Assembly: GCF_010389155.1 (NCBI RefSeq)
Contig: NC_057766.1
Coordinates: 28,839,516 to 28,903,515 of the forward strand
Source: Erigeron canadensis
Lineage: Eukaryota > Streptophyta > Magnoliopsida > Asterales > Asteraceae
DNA length: 64,000 nt
Reading direction: 5' to 3'
Part shown: positions 1-13,809 of the stretch, in pieces
How positions within the stretch are numbered: position 1 is the first letter of the stretch
Layout of the letters: every line of letters starts with the position of its first letter
Translations under genes and position numbers: made by a program
Notes under the pieces: model-generated
Told to the model about the DNA's origin: nothing
The model's input: only the letters and a program-made list of their open reading frames with translations
The model's database searches: none

Positions 1-344
1 AGTATCGTCGTAGAATTAGTTTTGTAGCCTATGATGGCTGATGAACTCTGCACATTTTGATCTTTTATAGGAACCATTTATATTTTGCAATCAATTACTA
101 AAGTTTCGCGGAGAGAGATATCTTTTCGTCTGATGATCTTAGGGTGGTCATGTTCAGTTTTGCTACGAATAATCCGAAGTTATTTAATGTGAAAGCAAAG
201 GTAATTGCCATAACTCTTTTATAGAATACCACCCGTAGATTAATGAGATTGTAAAGTGGAGATGAGTTGATAAATTTTTGAACTTTTTAAATATTTTTCC
301 ATGCCTCCTGGATTTTGAGTGTTGAAATGTCTTGATTTGTGCAG
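1..344 (+). other. Intron/upstream part of the RNE gene
   Basis: No exon could be supported here. A stretch near 150-205 is briefly open and followed by a GT, but it does not resemble the starch-binding domain expected upstream of the exon at 345. I treat it as intron. Confidence 0.4.
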
Positions 345-3300
345 ATACACGGTCGGGAAAGTTCTATGCAAGCTTTGTGTGACGTCTCTTGGGGATTTAG
401 ACCTGAATATTCTTTTCTACAACAACTTGGTGAGAAAAGTAGCCGGAAAGTATTGTTGATTAGGCCGAGGATTAGATCATTTAGCAGAAGCCCTGGAAAG
501 TCTTTAGCTCGAGCTAGAGGTATCAATCCGCGTGAAAATGATTGTTAGTTTTCTGTTGTTGGTCGAATGTTACTGAAAACTCAAATTTCTGTAGTGATTT
601 TCCAGGTGAAGGAAAAATTTTGGAAGCTAATGGAAGTGACCTTTTGGTTTCAAAGCAGTTAATTTGGAATTATGACTTTGAGAATAAATTTGACTCTGAA
701 GAGATTAATGCACCATTTAGCGAAAGTTACTATCCTGTGGAGGAGCCGTGGATCCATGGATCTTCTCCTCCATTCCAGTCTGTTAGACCAGAAGATGCTT
801 CAAGTGGTCTGACAAAAACAGACAAGATCTCAGTTGACCTCAAAGTCAACTCTTTGACTCTCTCCACAGGTGACGAAGAAAATACGACGAGTGTTCTTGA
901 TAAGAGGAGCTTGGAACCACATGTCTCTGAATGCGAGTACCCTGTCGAAGAGCCTTGGCTATGTCAATCGTCTCTTGGGAATATAGAGAGTTCTGAGAAT
1001 GAAAGGCCACAACATCAGCACCCAGAAATTGCAGAGTTGTTGACTTTTGGTGACGTGATTTTGAATTCTATTGGAAATAATACAGACAATGAAGATACGA
1101 CTGAAACTCCAAAGGAGCTCTCTTTAGATAATGAGAGTAGGGTAGATGTGCAGGAATCCGTCAAAAAAGTTATATTGATAAACTCTTCTTTATGTACCAT
1201 GCAAAGGATTGCTGTTATGGAGGATGATAAATTGGTTGAAATATTACTGGAACCTGTTAAAGATAATGTGCAAGCCGATAGTGTATATTTAGGAACAGTC
1301 ACAAAGTTTGTTCCACACATGGGTGGTGCATTTGTAAATATTGGGTGTGCTAGGCCTTCACTTATGGATACAAATCATAACTGGGAGCCCTTCATATTTC
1401 CTCCATTTCGCCGCCACCGCATAAAGCAAAGAAAAAAGCAAACAAAAATTGTAGACAACTCTGAGGATCATGATGTTATTGAAAATTCAGTTAAAGCAAT
1501 GCTTGATTATCATCATGAACATGAAATAGATGATGAGTTTAAAGATGAATTCAATGGCAAGAGACTTATCCATCAGTCATTAGAAGGTGCTCATGAGGCA
1601 CAGCATCAAACCATGACCGACCTTAGTGTTGACGCTAAAAGTTCTAGAGATGCAGAAGGTAGCAAAGGTCCTCAGACTGATGAAGATAAATGGGCCTTAG
1701 TTCAGAAAGGCACTAAAATTATTGTACAAGTTGTCAAAGAGGGATTGGGTAATAAAAGCCCTACACTTACTGCCTACCCAAAGTTAAGGAGCAGATTCTG
1801 GGTATACCCTATCATACTTTGGTGCCAATACATGCTCTGTTTATCAGGACTTGAATTCAATGTTTAAAATTTTTCTGAATATTATATATTATGTGATATG
1901 CAGGTCTTGATGACTCGTTTGAATAGTATTCATATTTCCAAGAAAATATATGGACTGGAAAGGACTCGGTTGCGAGTCATCGCAAAAACTTTGCAGCCAC
2001 CAGGTTTTGGTTTGACAGTAAGGACAGTTGCTGCCGGTCGTACATTGGAAGAATTGCAGAAGGACTTGGATGGGCTACTTTCAACATGGAAAGATATTAC
2101 TGAGAAAGCAAAGTCTGCAGCTGTTGCAGCAGATGAAGGTGTGGAGGGTGCCATGCCTGTCATGTTACATGGGGCCATGGGCCAGACACACTCTGTTGTT
2201 CAGGATCTTTTTAATGATAAGGTAAAATCTATTTAACATTTTATACTCAAACATCCAAATTGCTTATATATGTTGGTTATTTCAGGTCAAGAGAATGGTA
2301 GTTGATTCACCAGCGACGTATCATGAGGTAACATGGAGTAAATAAAAGTAATGCATTATGACTTCTTATTCGATTGTTTTACATTTGATGAATTTTCATA
2401 CTTTCTGTGATTTATGTTTAGGTTACAAATTATCTTCAGGAAATTGCTCCCGATTTGTGTGACCGAGTTGAGTTATATAGCAAAAAGAATCCACTGTTTG
2501 ATGAATATAACATTGAAGGGGAGTTAAACAACATGCTTAGTAAAAGGTGAAAAGCTATTAGTATAAGACTGTCGTTTGTTGCCATTTACGTGAGGCATTT
2601 CATGTGTATGTCTCCCCTCTTATACTCATGCAATGCTAACTTACCTATAAAAGACCCTTTTTAGTCATGTGTCATACACATGGCCTTTGTTAACGGCCAA
2701 AATGATTTTGTTTTTCCCCTTGCACCTTCTCCATCTTGAATGCGAAAGACCCGAAACTCGTTATCATAAAGAATCTTAAATCAAACCTTAATGTTATTAC
2801 ACCGCAAGAAACTCTCACTGTTTATCACTTTAATATTAGATTCTGATACCATTAAAACTGCTTAACTACATGTTTTGTTTTGTAGAGTGCCTCTCTCCAA
2901 TGGAGGTTATCTAGTATTAGAACAAACTGAGGCTTTAGTCTCTGTTGATGTAAATGGAGGGCAGTGCATGCTTGGTCATGGGACGTCACAGGATAAGGCT
3001 ATCTTAGATGTTAATCTTGCAGCTGCTAAACAAGTATGTTATAGCCAAATTCTGGAGGTAGCAAAATGGGCGGGGCAGATGAATGGTCAAAACAGTTCAG
3101 GTCGTTTGTAGTATATGTTATAACAGGCTGGGTTGTTTTGACTTGTGAAACATTTATTGTAAAATGTGATTACAGAAATTTTGCTATTACGATAATATCT
3201 GCATTTTTTGTGTAGAGGTAAACCATAACCCGAATCAGCCCATAGATAACTGAATGGATAAAAATTGCCACCTCTACCAAATTCCATCACCCTTTCAAAC

Positions 3301-4922
3301 TGAGAAAAAGAAATATACATTATACATGAATGCGTATGTATCACATAGACATCCTCATGGTGGATTTTATTAATTCAAAGGTATCAACTGATTTCAGATT
3401 GCTAGGGAAATACGACTGAGAGACATTGGTGGCATTATCGTGGTGGATTTCATTGATATGCATGATGACTGTAAGTCTTTCTTTATGTGTTGGGAAGAGT
3501 TTATAAGAAAGTGTTTCGTTTTTATGATTCCTAATGATGACAGTTGTACCTTCTTACACTGCAACTTTTAACATTATGCCAGTTTCATATTATTATATCA
3601 TGATATCTTTCTTCAGCAAATAAGCGATTGGTCTATGAAGAAGTTAAAAAGGCAGTTAGCAGAGATCGGTCAATGGTGAAAGTATCTGAACTTTCTAGGC
3701 ATGGGCTGATGGAGATCACAAGAAAGAGGGTATGAACTTCAATTTGAGGCAATCACTAAGCTTTTGTTTAAGCTCATCTAAAGAAATATGGTATTAAAAT
3801 TCATAGGAAATAAGATGGCAGTGAGACTTGCTAAAATTATATTTCAAAGCCGGACAAAAAAAGGTGCATGGGTCATTGTGGGGGAAAAGGGACTGGATGT
3901 CTCGGGCTAACCTAAAACGGAAATGACACGGCATTGTGGCTTTAAAAAGTCCATTGGTTATATCTGCTATATTACAGTGGCTATCTGAAGTGACCTAATA
4001 AATCCTTTTGGACTCTTGACAGGTACGACCTAGTGTGACATTTATGATAAGTGAACCATGTTCCTGTTGTCATGCTACTGGGAGAGTCGAAGCACTGGAA
4101 ACCTCATATTCTAAAATCGAGCATGAAATTTGTCGATTACTTGTGAGTAGCTTATAAAACTATGTTTTGTATGCTAGTTCCTTTTAATTTGAATCATAGT
4201 GATCAATCCATATGGATTTGATTGTTAATACGTGTAAACTTGTTTTGCAGGCGTCGATGGATAGAGCAGATCCGGGAAGGCCCAAATCTTGGCCTAAGTT
4301 CATTTTGAGGGTTGACAGGTACATGTGTAGCTACTTGACATCGGGTAAGAGGACAAGACTAGCAATCCTCAGCAGTTCCCTTAAAGTATGGATTTTGCTA
4401 AAGGTATGCTTCAGCACCAAGTAGATATTCCAAATTATACAGATTTTAAAAGCAATAGTATTAAAGTAAGTTGTCTACTTGTTTTTAAAAACTGATCTAG
4501 GGGGGTAATAACTTGCAAGTATATGAAAACACTTTGGCTGACTTTCGGCTCGTATGACCCTGTCAACCAATTTCACCCATTTCTAGTTAGCCGGAATTCA
4601 AGAAATATCCCTATTTAACCGGTTGTATATAAAATACTATCCATGACAACCCTTTTTTAGGCAAATGGGGCGAAATGTGGGTGATGTTATATGAGTAATT
4701 GCTACTCAGACTACTCTGATGCAACAGGTTGCCAGAGGTTTAACAAGGGGTGCTTTTGAAATTAAGCCACTAACAAAAGACATGGAGCATGGAAATGATG
4801 ATGACGATGATGAGGAGGATCAAGTTGCCATGCCCTTGTTACAGCCAACAGCGGCTATGAATACTTCCAAGAGGAAAATTACCATCTTTCCTATCAAGAA
4901 GTGGAAGAGTCGTGGAAAATGA
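345..4922 (+). CDS. RNE: Ribonuclease E/G-like protein, chloroplastic (3' part; 5' end outside window)
   Basis: Endoribonuclease that processes and degrades plastid RNA, homologous to bacterial RNase E/G. My model has eleven exons: 345-519, 606-1801, 1904-2221, 2286-2327, 2422-2546, 2886-3033, 3398-3470, 3617-3729, 4023-4142, 4251-4403 and 4728-4922. Phases close and give 885 codons; the Arabidopsis protein is about 1000 residues, so roughly 100 N-terminal residues lie upstream. Visible landmarks are the S1-like part (VTKFVPHMGGAFVNIG), the two catalytic acidic motifs (ALVSVDVNGG in the exon at 2886; IIVVDFIDM in the exon at 3398), and the cysteine motif CSCCHATG in the exon at 4023, equivalent to the Zn-link. 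An acidic linker (about 1450-1690) interrupts the S1 region, as in plant homologues. The C-terminus is basic. The exon 345-519 is less conserved; I place it in the linker after the N-terminal starch-binding domain. Identity is secure; the first exon boundaries are less so. Confidence 0.9.
3053..3276. mobile_element. hAT-type MITE in an RNE intron, perfect 8-bp TSD
   Basis: The ends form a short terminal inverted repeat (left TGGAGGTAGCAAAATGG; right ends TTGCCACCTCTA). The element is flanked by a perfect 8-bp direct repeat CCAAATTC at 3045-3052 and 3277-3284, the target-site length of hAT transposons. It is 224 bp, non-coding, and lies between the RNE exons ending 3033 and starting 3398, so it should be removed by splicing. 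Confidence 0.8.
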
Positions 4923-6697
4923 GCAATATGTGGTAATTACAATCTTTTTTTCATCTATGTGCACACATCGAAGAGTCCTGCAAGTGCTTTTATCGTTCTA
5001 TTGCCATCCTTATCAATTTTTACCATGTTAGAGTCGAGTGTACAGTTTGATGTGAACCTTCAGCATAGATGAGCACACCCGATGTTGTATTTAAGCAGAA
5101 GCTACTAAATCAGCAAAAGGAAAAAAAAAAAAGGATCGTCTTTCTTTTTGTTTTCAATTTAGAAACATTACATTCTGAAATCCAATTGTAGCCTCTTGAT
5201 TTCTAACACAGATAATGAGGGCAGAGTCCCATTCATCTCGAGTTTTAGAGAATGTCGTAATTTATGTGTTAGTCGAATTAGAAAGAACGAGTACTTTGTA
5301 ATTACTTTTGTATATTTATGAATCTGAGAGACTAGAGAAAGCATTTCACAGTTCACATAATATCATATATGTCGATAGATGTCATTATTAAAACATTTTA
5401 CACTTTTGCTAAAGGGATAATACCCATCCTGGACTTGATGTGCACATTGATTCAAAAGATAGATGGGCAACATATATTAATAGATCAATGTCTTAGGTTC
5501 AAATCCTGGTGCGAGTGAGAATGGAGGCAGAGGTTTTCCCAGCATGAGTTACCTCTGTAATTGGAGTTGGACATATTAAGAGGCATGTCGCTAAGCCCAA
5601 ATTTCCCGTTGAAAAAAGAAAAGTAACCAACATCTTTTTCATATTATCTTTGTTTTCCATTTCTAATAATGTGTTTCAACCTTTCTCTTCTTGATCATTA
5701 AACTTATTAGCGTTTCATGTTTAACTATTTGGCTTTTTATCAGTTAACCCAGCGCGAAGCAGGGGCAATAAAAGCTTGTGGAATTAATCAATTTGTAAAC
5801 TCAAGCATGTGTATAGCTTCTGTTACAACTTACAAGTATATCACCACTAATCATAACAGATTCTTTATCTTGTAATCAAAGTAGAAAGCCTGGAAATTGA
5901 ATTCTTACTTTTTTGGCATCTGATCAAAGATGAATTGAAGTTGAGAAAAATTAGGAAGATAGCATTATAACAATGGCATGCACAAATTTAACATCTGAAT
6001 ACACTAAATTCTTATGATTACAGTGTAACTGCTAAGGTTTGACTAAACAGACTGTGTCAATGTACATTACTGTTTCAAGACTTAATACTACGAGAATGTC
6101 ATTGATTATAATCATATCAATCAACCCGAAAGGAATGAAAAACACCTAACAAAGTAACAATCAAGCTCCAAATTAAGATTTATATGAAAATATCGACTTC
6201 ACGAATTAAGCATTAAAAGCTACACTTCTATCTCTCTATCTCCTCTCTTTTGTTACTTTTTCTAGAGGTTGCAAAATAGGCAGGCGAGTTGGGTAACGGG
6301 TCAAAACAAGTAATTATAGTTTTGGAACAAATCAAGTTGGATTGACCCGAACATTTTTGTCTAAAAGTATAAAACTAGTGTACTTTCTAAAATACTTACT
6401 TAGGTGTCAATAATATGATTAATATAATAAAAATAAATTTTAAAACTGTTCAAATATTAAACTGTGACCCTTAATTTCTAATGCTTAAATTAAAATTCTA
6501 GACCTGTCACGAATTAGCTAAGACTCATTATTATTCTCCAAAAATACAGACACCTGCAACGAAAAAAATGGGAAATTTGTAGGATGATCTCTCTTCCCTT
6601 TCACTCTCTTTCCAAATTCATTTTTGTTCAAAATCTGTAAACACCATTTCACCTTTGTTTCTTCATTGTTTCTGGCAACAAAACCGATCTTTAAAAC
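4923..6697. other. Intergenic region between RNE and the CHX antiporter
   Basis: No coding region is seen. It holds the RNE 3' UTR, a SINE-like stretch (about 5430-5625), and at 6263-6310 the left end of a hAT-type MITE (TAGAGGTTGCAAAATAGG) whose right end I could not find. The last ~150 bases before the ATG at 6698 are pyrimidine-rich and probably promoter/5' UTR of the antiporter. Confidence 0.5.
5430..5625 (+). mobile_element. tRNA-derived SINE-like sequence (degenerate)
   Basis: Contains a tRNA B-box-like GGTTCAAATCC near 5489, followed by a GAATGGAGG...CCCAGCATGAG segment resembling the 3' half of the SINE at 37228-37516 (GAATGGAGG...CCAGCATCAT). No A box or target-site duplication was recognised, so the limits are approximate. 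Confidence 0.45.
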
Positions 6698-9600
6698 ATG
6701 GCAAGCACGGATGAAACAACGGAGTTATCATGTCCTGATAACGACATGATGAACCCCGCCTTGACAATGACAACGCAGGTCTCTGCCATTTTGGTTTTGT
6801 CCCATGTTTTTCAGATTTTCCTCAAGCCTTTGGGCCAACCTGCCCCTCTTGCTCAGATCCTCGTAAGTATGTCACGTTATCTTCCATCTCGTATTCTTTC
6901 ATTGTTATACGATTTTCTGCACATTTTGATTCTATCTCTTTTTTTCTTTTTCTTTGTTTTGTAATGTATGCATGGGAATATATTTATCAAAATAACATTG
7001 CATGGCACCGAAATATCAAATCTGTTTTGTTGATATGAAATCATGCAAAAGTAACTTGAATAATATTTGTAAAATCACAAGTGTCATTTTTTTTTGGTAC
7101 CACAGGCAGGGTTCGTGCTAGGTCCGTCGGGCTTATCCAGATCACCATCAATTCACTTCTTCTTCTTTCAGAATTTCGCTATAGATTTCTACGAAAGTAT
7201 GGCATTATACTGCAGAATTAGTATCATGTTTCTTATGGGTCTTGAGATGGACATTCCATATCTAATGCGAAACATACGTCCTGCAAGTATAATCGCGTGT
7301 GGTGGTTGCCTAATGTGCACAATATTTGCAGCCGCAATTTCTTTCTTCGTGTATGAAGAAACAGGATCTCGTGGATCACGTTTCACAGTGGCTTTAGTAA
7401 TCACAGTGATTTTAGCCAACACTGCATCACCAATCGTGTTTCGGTTGGCTGCTGATTTGAAGTTTGCAACATCTGATATAGGAAGATTAGCTGTATCTGC
7501 TTCATTGATTGGAGACATGTATGCTGTATTTATATTGGTCATAATCTCGGGTGAGAAAAATAAACGAACGGTCAATGGTTGGGCACTTATGGCATTTTTT
7601 TCGCTTTTACTACTCGTGGTTATTATTTATTTCACAACACATTTAGTTAACTGGCTAAATAAAAGAAACAGAAATGAAAAAAATCTTCAAGCTGTAGAAG
7701 TAATGTTACTCTGTTCTGTCATTCTTGTTGCTGCCATGACTTTAGAAACTATGGGATTTAGCAGCATTATAGCTTGTTTCTTGATGGGGTCCACATTCCC
7801 TCGGGGAGGGAAATCAGCAAGAACCTTGTTAGCTATTCTCACATATACGGTTCACAACTTCATCTTCCCTATCTACTTTGGTTACACCGGGTTCAAAGCA
7901 GATACGAGTTACTTAAACGAGTTGAAAAGGGTTATTATTGTTCTTATGGTAATTGTGTTGAGTATTGGTGGCAAGATTTTCGGGACACTTGCTGCTTGTC
8001 GTTATTTGAAAACACCGTTAAACGAAGGGGTTCTTCTTGCTGTTTTAATGAACATGAAGGGGCACGTCGATATTTTGACCTTGACAACAGCTATGCAGAA
8101 CAAAGTAAGTTCAATGTATGTAGTTGCAGTAGGTTTCTAACTCTTATTGACTATATTAACGACTTGAAAGTTAAGTTTTTATGTTAATACAGGTGTTGAA
8201 CAGCTCAATATTCTACAACTTAATGGTTTCAGCTGTAGTGATTAGTTCCCTAATCTCGGCTGCACTAATTGGTTTCTTGGTAAGGAGAGAAAGCTACACA
8301 ATCGGTCTGAAACACATACCGATGGAGTTTCACAGACCTGAGAAGGAACTAAAACTGCTCGCGTGTGTTCACAGTCGACATCCTGTCAATTCTATGGTAA
8401 GGCTCATTGTGTCACTAAGAGGGTCCGATAACATTCCTATTTGTCCATACTTAATGCATTTGATTGAGCTTCCTGAGAAAACAAAGAAAAGTTCTGCATT
8501 TTATGAACAAGAAGATGATGAAAACAGTGATGATGAAGATGATAGTAGTAATGATGTGGTGGAAATAAATGAGGCTGTTGATATGTTCACTGAAGAAACA
8601 CAAATGATGATTCATCAAGTTCAAACAGTAGCACCGTTTACGAGCATGTGTCAAGATGTTTGTGACTTTGCTGATGACATTCGGGCTTCATTTATAGTTC
8701 TTCCTTTTCATAAGCATCAAAGGATAGATGGGAAATTCGAGAATGATAAAGACGGTATAAGGACTACTAATCAAAAAGTGTTGAGAAATTCTCAATGCTC
8801 GGTGGCTATTCTTGTGGACCGTGGACATACTACTACAGGTACACAAGCTGCAGGTTCTGAATCTTTGCAGCAAATTGCAACTTTGTTTTTTGGTGGGCCA
8901 GATGACCGTGAGGCATTGGGGTTTAGTAAACGTCTTAGTACACATCATCATTCTAGCGTTACTGTAATTAGGTTTCTCCCAACGTCAGCAAAAGATCCTA
9001 ACTCAGGGATTAATGTTTCCCAAAAGGAGGATGATGTTTTAGTTGCTATAGATAACGAAACAGAGATCGACGAGGCTGACAGTTCAGCCTTGGCAAATTT
9101 CTATCACAGGTATGAAAAAAACAAATTACATGAATTTGAGTAAAGGTTGCAAAATGGGCAGGTTGGGTAATGGGTCAAACAACTAAATTTTTGATCAGCT
9201 ATTGTTGAGCCAGCAGAATATTTGCCTAAAAGTTGGATGGACTAGGTCAAGGTAGAAATTTCGACCCAATTAACTAGTATGAAGCAGTAGATTTAGGTTA
9301 TGTTCCATCCCTAGCGGGTCAACTTAAAATGAAATGTTCAAAAAGCAAACACATAATTTATGTCAAAAGTCTCTAAAGTGTAGTGTTGATGCATAAAACC
9401 TCCTACATCACAATTTTCTTATATCATAATATTAGACTATTACTGTAATAACAGTGTTTTTAACATATTGAAAGTATATATCATTTAAATCTATTAAATA
9501 TTCACAGAAACACTTTGACTCAACCGGCCCATTTTGACCTGTACCAGTTGTCCAGTTTTACCTGACCCTACTGCACCACCCATTTTGCCACCTATAGCAC

Positions 9601-9920
9601 TAGGAATAGGTGGTCTTGTGGACGCACCAAATTGTTAAAAACTACTTGTTCGTTGTATATTCAGGTACGTTACGTCAGGGAAAGTGAGATTTGTTGAAAA
9701 GTATGTGGACAACGGGGCGCAAACAGGAATGATATTGAGAGACATGGCAGAGACCTACTCAATGTTTATAGTAGGGAAAGGTGGTAGGGGAGACTCCATT
9801 TTAACTACTGGAATTAGTGACTGGGAAGAGTGCCCCGAGCTTGGCGTAGTAGGTGATTTCTTGGCTTCTAGTGAATTTGATATTAGTGGTTCAGTTTTAG
9901 TTGTTCAACAACATAGATGA
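6698..9920 (+). CDS. CHX-family cation/H(+) antiporter
   Basis: Monovalent cation/proton antiporter (CPA2 family), expected in an endomembrane or plasma membrane and exchanging K+ or Na+ for H+. Four exons: 6698-6862, 7106-8104, 8193-9109 and 9665-9920; phases close at 778 residues, normal for CHX proteins (about 770-870). The N-terminal half is a run of hydrophobic helices with the family signatures LAQILAGFVLGPSGL and FLMGLEMD; the Na+/H+ exchanger core runs to about residue 415. The C-terminal half is a soluble regulatory domain containing an acidic run (about 8505-8560, DDENSDDEDD) that may be disordered. The third intron holds a hAT-like MITE. CHX membership is secure; I cannot assign the exact CHX number. 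Confidence 0.9.
9141..9596. mobile_element. hAT-like MITE in the last CHX intron
   Basis: Left end TAAAGGTTGCAAAATGGGC and right end GCCACCTATA are inverted copies of the family seen at 3053-3276, with more GGGTCAA/TTGACCC-type inverted sequence inside. No clean 8-bp target duplication remains, so this is an old or damaged copy. It lies between the splice donor at 9110 and the acceptor before 9665. Confidence 0.55.
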
Positions 9921-11033
9921 CTTTGATTATAAGAGTAATAGATAGACATATAAATGGTCTCTTCAAAACGCTCAGTGTTAAGTCTCCGAACCCTTGTGTT
10001 GAAAAGGGTTGATAGCATTTCATCCTGCACAAGAGTCACATATGGGCTAAAAAAGAGAGCCTTTTGGGCATGCCATGATTAGTAGACACGAACAGCAGAT
10101 GGATGTCATGATTAATGTTATATAGCTTTGGTGTCACATTTACTTGCCCAGGAAGAGGTATATTGGTCTGTTGAGAATGGTGTAGTTGAGTGTATAATCT
10201 TATGTAGATGTAGGTATTCAATTTGAAGGTACAAAAATGTTATTGACAGATTGATTTTGTACTGTTACAAACATTTATACAGACCCTGGTGTCCCTCAAT
10301 TGATATGGATGTTGCATCATTGTTCCAAACAAACTAGGTCTATAATGAAGTGGTCAATGTCACGGTTACAAAGACAATTTCACTTCCGCTAAAAATTAGT
10401 GTAATAAACTGAAACTTTACACAACTATTGATCACAGACCCACAAGGCCACAACTAACATGATGTGTGGGGGAAACACAGTTTTGCATGATCTGTTACAA
10501 GGAACACATCTGTATATATTTGATATCATTTACGCAAATAAAATCGATGCACTTGTGTCATAAAAGGTCAAAAAAAATTCTTGCAATTTCTGCTTGGAAG
10601 TTTATGTCAAAGCCGTTTAACAGCTAGGGAATAAACATTGTCAAAGCCATTTTTGATGCAATCTAACATGTAAGTGTGTTAGATTTATCCCACCATTTGT
10701 TTGCTTAATGGGGTAGAACAATATGATATGCTAAATATAACTATTCAGAATATTATAACCCTTTTAATGTTTCAACTTGAAGGCAAACCAAATTGTTCAC
10801 ATAAAAGAAACAAACTTGAAGGCAGAGTTAGAGATCAACTGAAACAAACTCGATTACTATTACTCATACATAGTAAATTTGGTCATAAACTAGGATGTAT
10901 CTAGCAATTGATATTAACTAAGCTTATATATTTACCAATAATTTTAACCTTTTTCCCTTGTACTATCTAGATCCAAAAGGCTGTATCTACTACAAGTAAC
11001 TGCTTTATTGTCTCGTAAAATTACCAACTAGAT
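9921..11033. other. Intergenic region between CHX and GDSL genes
   Basis: 3' UTR of the antiporter followed by AT-rich sequence; no coding region, RNA gene or clear mobile element was recognised. The last ~100 bases before 11034 are probably the GDSL promoter/5' UTR. Confidence 0.4.
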
Positions 11034-13647
11034 ATGGATATGGCATTGAGAGCTCGACAACTCGTGCTACTGGTGATATGTCTAGCCATTTTTAATGTTT
11101 TGACAACAGCCACAAAGAAGGAACTGAGTCACACCAATGAACCTATATTTGTATTTGGTGATTCAACGATGGATGTGGGCACAAACAACTACGTCGAAAA
11201 CTGCACTGCAAGGGTCAATCACAAATACTACGGAATAGATTATCCAGGGTCCGAAGCAACAGGGAGGTTCAGCAATGGCTTCAACACTGCTGACACTATC
11301 GGTTGGTGATATGTAAATGAGAATTTCAAATTATTTAGTTGTAAATGGGCCAATTCAGAGGTCATATAGCTGATATCAAAACAAGAGAGCTAGAAAGGAA
11401 ACAGTTCAAAGAGTCAAAAGCTGCCCCGCCTGACCCATTTCGATAAACATCATACGTATTTAATTTGAAGAAAAAAAAAATCAAGCATATATTGAAACAC
11501 AACTAATATATAAAAATTCAGTAATATCCAGATTATTGCCATGTTAGTATATTTTGACACACTAACTAAACTTTGAAGAAAAAGTGTTTTGAGTCAAACC
11601 CGACCGACCCGACCCGACCCAATTTGATCTCTCCCAAAAAACCAGCCGCTTTCATATGTTACCTCAACCTGCCCATTACCACCTTTGAAAATTAATTCGT
11701 CTTTACAGCTTATCTATGCATGTGTGTTCAACATAAATAGCTAGCTACATGAATGTGCAGTCCAACAATTGGGTGGCTATGACCGCAGTCCACTGCCATA
11801 TCTTGCACTCGTTAATTCTAGTACGAACTTTTCGGGAGATGTACTTCGCGGGGTTAACTTTGCTTCTGGGGGTGCTGGCCTTGCTACACAAATTGGGCAA
11901 AGTTTTTATGTAAGTCTCTTTCTTCATTAAATAGCATGTAGCAGCTCAGGTTTATTAATTTGAAGATTTTTCCTTGATGTTGCACCATGACAACAAAGAA
12001 AACCCTCCCACTATGAAGTATAGACCCCGCTGGTCTTCGGAACGAGTATGCCAAAACCTAGCTTTTACCTCATATGGGTGATGGGTTGCAGGTCTGAAGT
12101 ATGGCCATGAAGAAATTGGCTAAGTCGAGCCAAGGCCAATACTACTACAGGTTTGGTGCCATACATACAGACTAGAAAAGTAAGGACTATCAGCCCGGGG
12201 CCGGGAGGGTCCATTCTAACCTGTGCAATGACCAATCGTTTCACAAAACTTGGCTAGGAAAATGTCAATCCCGGCTGGATTGCTACAAAACATTGAGTTA
12301 TCTGACAATGTTTACAGCTCCTCTTTGAACCTCGTAACAAAATTTATGACATTTAACAAAATTCTTGTAGGGGAAAGTGATATCTATGGAAGAGCAAGTC
12401 CAGCAGTTCGGGACAGTTAGGGGAAACATAACAGCATTACTCGGTGAATCTAAAGGTGACCTTTTGCTTCAAAATTCAATGTACATCATCAGCATTGGAA
12501 GCAACGATGTCATGACCTACATATTCATGCGTCAAATGACTCCTGAGCAGTTTATCATCAACATAACAGAAACCTATGCCATCCATCTAAAGGTTCATTT
12601 TGCTTTTTAATAGGTCAATTTGTAAAAACTAAATTACTACCGTAGTATATATATATATATATATATATTAATTAAACTTTACAATATTAATATCATTTAA
12701 ATCAAATACTATAGAGTATACACTATACACAACAAAGTTTTTGATTTAACCCAAACTGATCTTGTCTGGTTGAGCTATACCAAATATTAAATATTTTGAT
12801 CCACTAACCAATTCCTATTTACTCTTCTGCTATAATAATTGAGCACTATGTGAAATTCGCAGAACTTATATAGTCTGGGGGCAAGAAAGTTTGGAATTTT
12901 AAGTATTCCACCAATTGGGTGTTGTCCACTTGCCCGTTCATTCAACGGTGGTAATTGTACTGATGATACAAACAACTTGGCTGCAGCATTGTACAAACCG
13001 TTTGAATCCCTTTTGCAAAACTTAAGCTCTACACTAGAAGGGTTCAAGTACTCGCTTGGGAACACATACAATATGACAATGAATGTCATTACCAAACAAA
13101 TTGGTAACAATAACTTTTCTTTTCACGCGCAAAATACAATGTACATCTACATCACATGTAGAAATGAATTAACACATAAAATAGATTAAATAGTTTATGT
13201 AACTCATAAAAAACAATTATATTTAGTGGAAATAGATTAGATGTTAGCTAACAGGCCTTAGGGACTAGACGTACAGGCCTAACCAGGAACAACTCCTAGG
13301 ACAGGGCTTCACCAAGGACTGCACTAAACTGGGCTTTCCGATTAATGTTAAAACTGATATGCAAGCTTTAGAACCAATATACTTTCAGGATTAATGTTTT
13401 ACGTCGGAGTGACACTTTTTCAGGGTTCAAAGATGTCAAATCAGCCTGTTGTGGGACTGTGACACAGCAGGGATTAGGAGACTGCAAGGAAGGAGCGCAC
13501 CTTTGCACAAATCGTGATGATTTATTGTTCTGGGATGCATTTCATCCGACTCAAAAAGGCTCTCAACTGGCTGCTAGTGCATTGGTTTTCAGCCAAGATC
13601 CAGAAGTCGTGACTCCCATCAATTTTGGCAGTCTAAGAAATGCTTAA
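11034..13647 (+). CDS. GDSL esterase/lipase, secreted
   Basis: SGNH-hydrolase of the plant GDSL family, expected to hydrolyse ester or lipid substrates in the secretory pathway or apoplast. Five exons: 11034-11301, 11761-11909, 12371-12592, 12863-13103 and 13424-13647; phases close and give 367 residues, the usual size. A hydrophobic signal peptide (about residues 7-27) precedes block I, FVFGDSTMD, with the nucleophile Ser44. Block II is NFASGGAG, block III SIGSNDV, and block V WDAFHPT supplies the catalytic Asp (about 331) and His (about 334). All catalytic residues are present, so it should be active. The ATG at 11034 begins MDMALRAR; the in-frame ATG two codons later is an alternative. The physiological substrate cannot be inferred. 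Confidence 0.92.
12646..12669. repeat. (TA)n microsatellite in a GDSL intron
   Basis: About twelve TA units in the intron between the third and fourth GDSL exons. Confidence 0.9.
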
Positions 13648-13809
13648 GATCATAAGTGTATCATGTGCACATCTGTACTCAAAATATTTTTCCTGAATAA
13701 ACTCGAGCAGGAGATGATTGTGACCGCTATCATAGATTTAATCCATAAAAAGGAAACGAAAAAATAATTAAGTATATAAAATTACAATAGCAGAATTTTG
13801 TGGGAGTAG

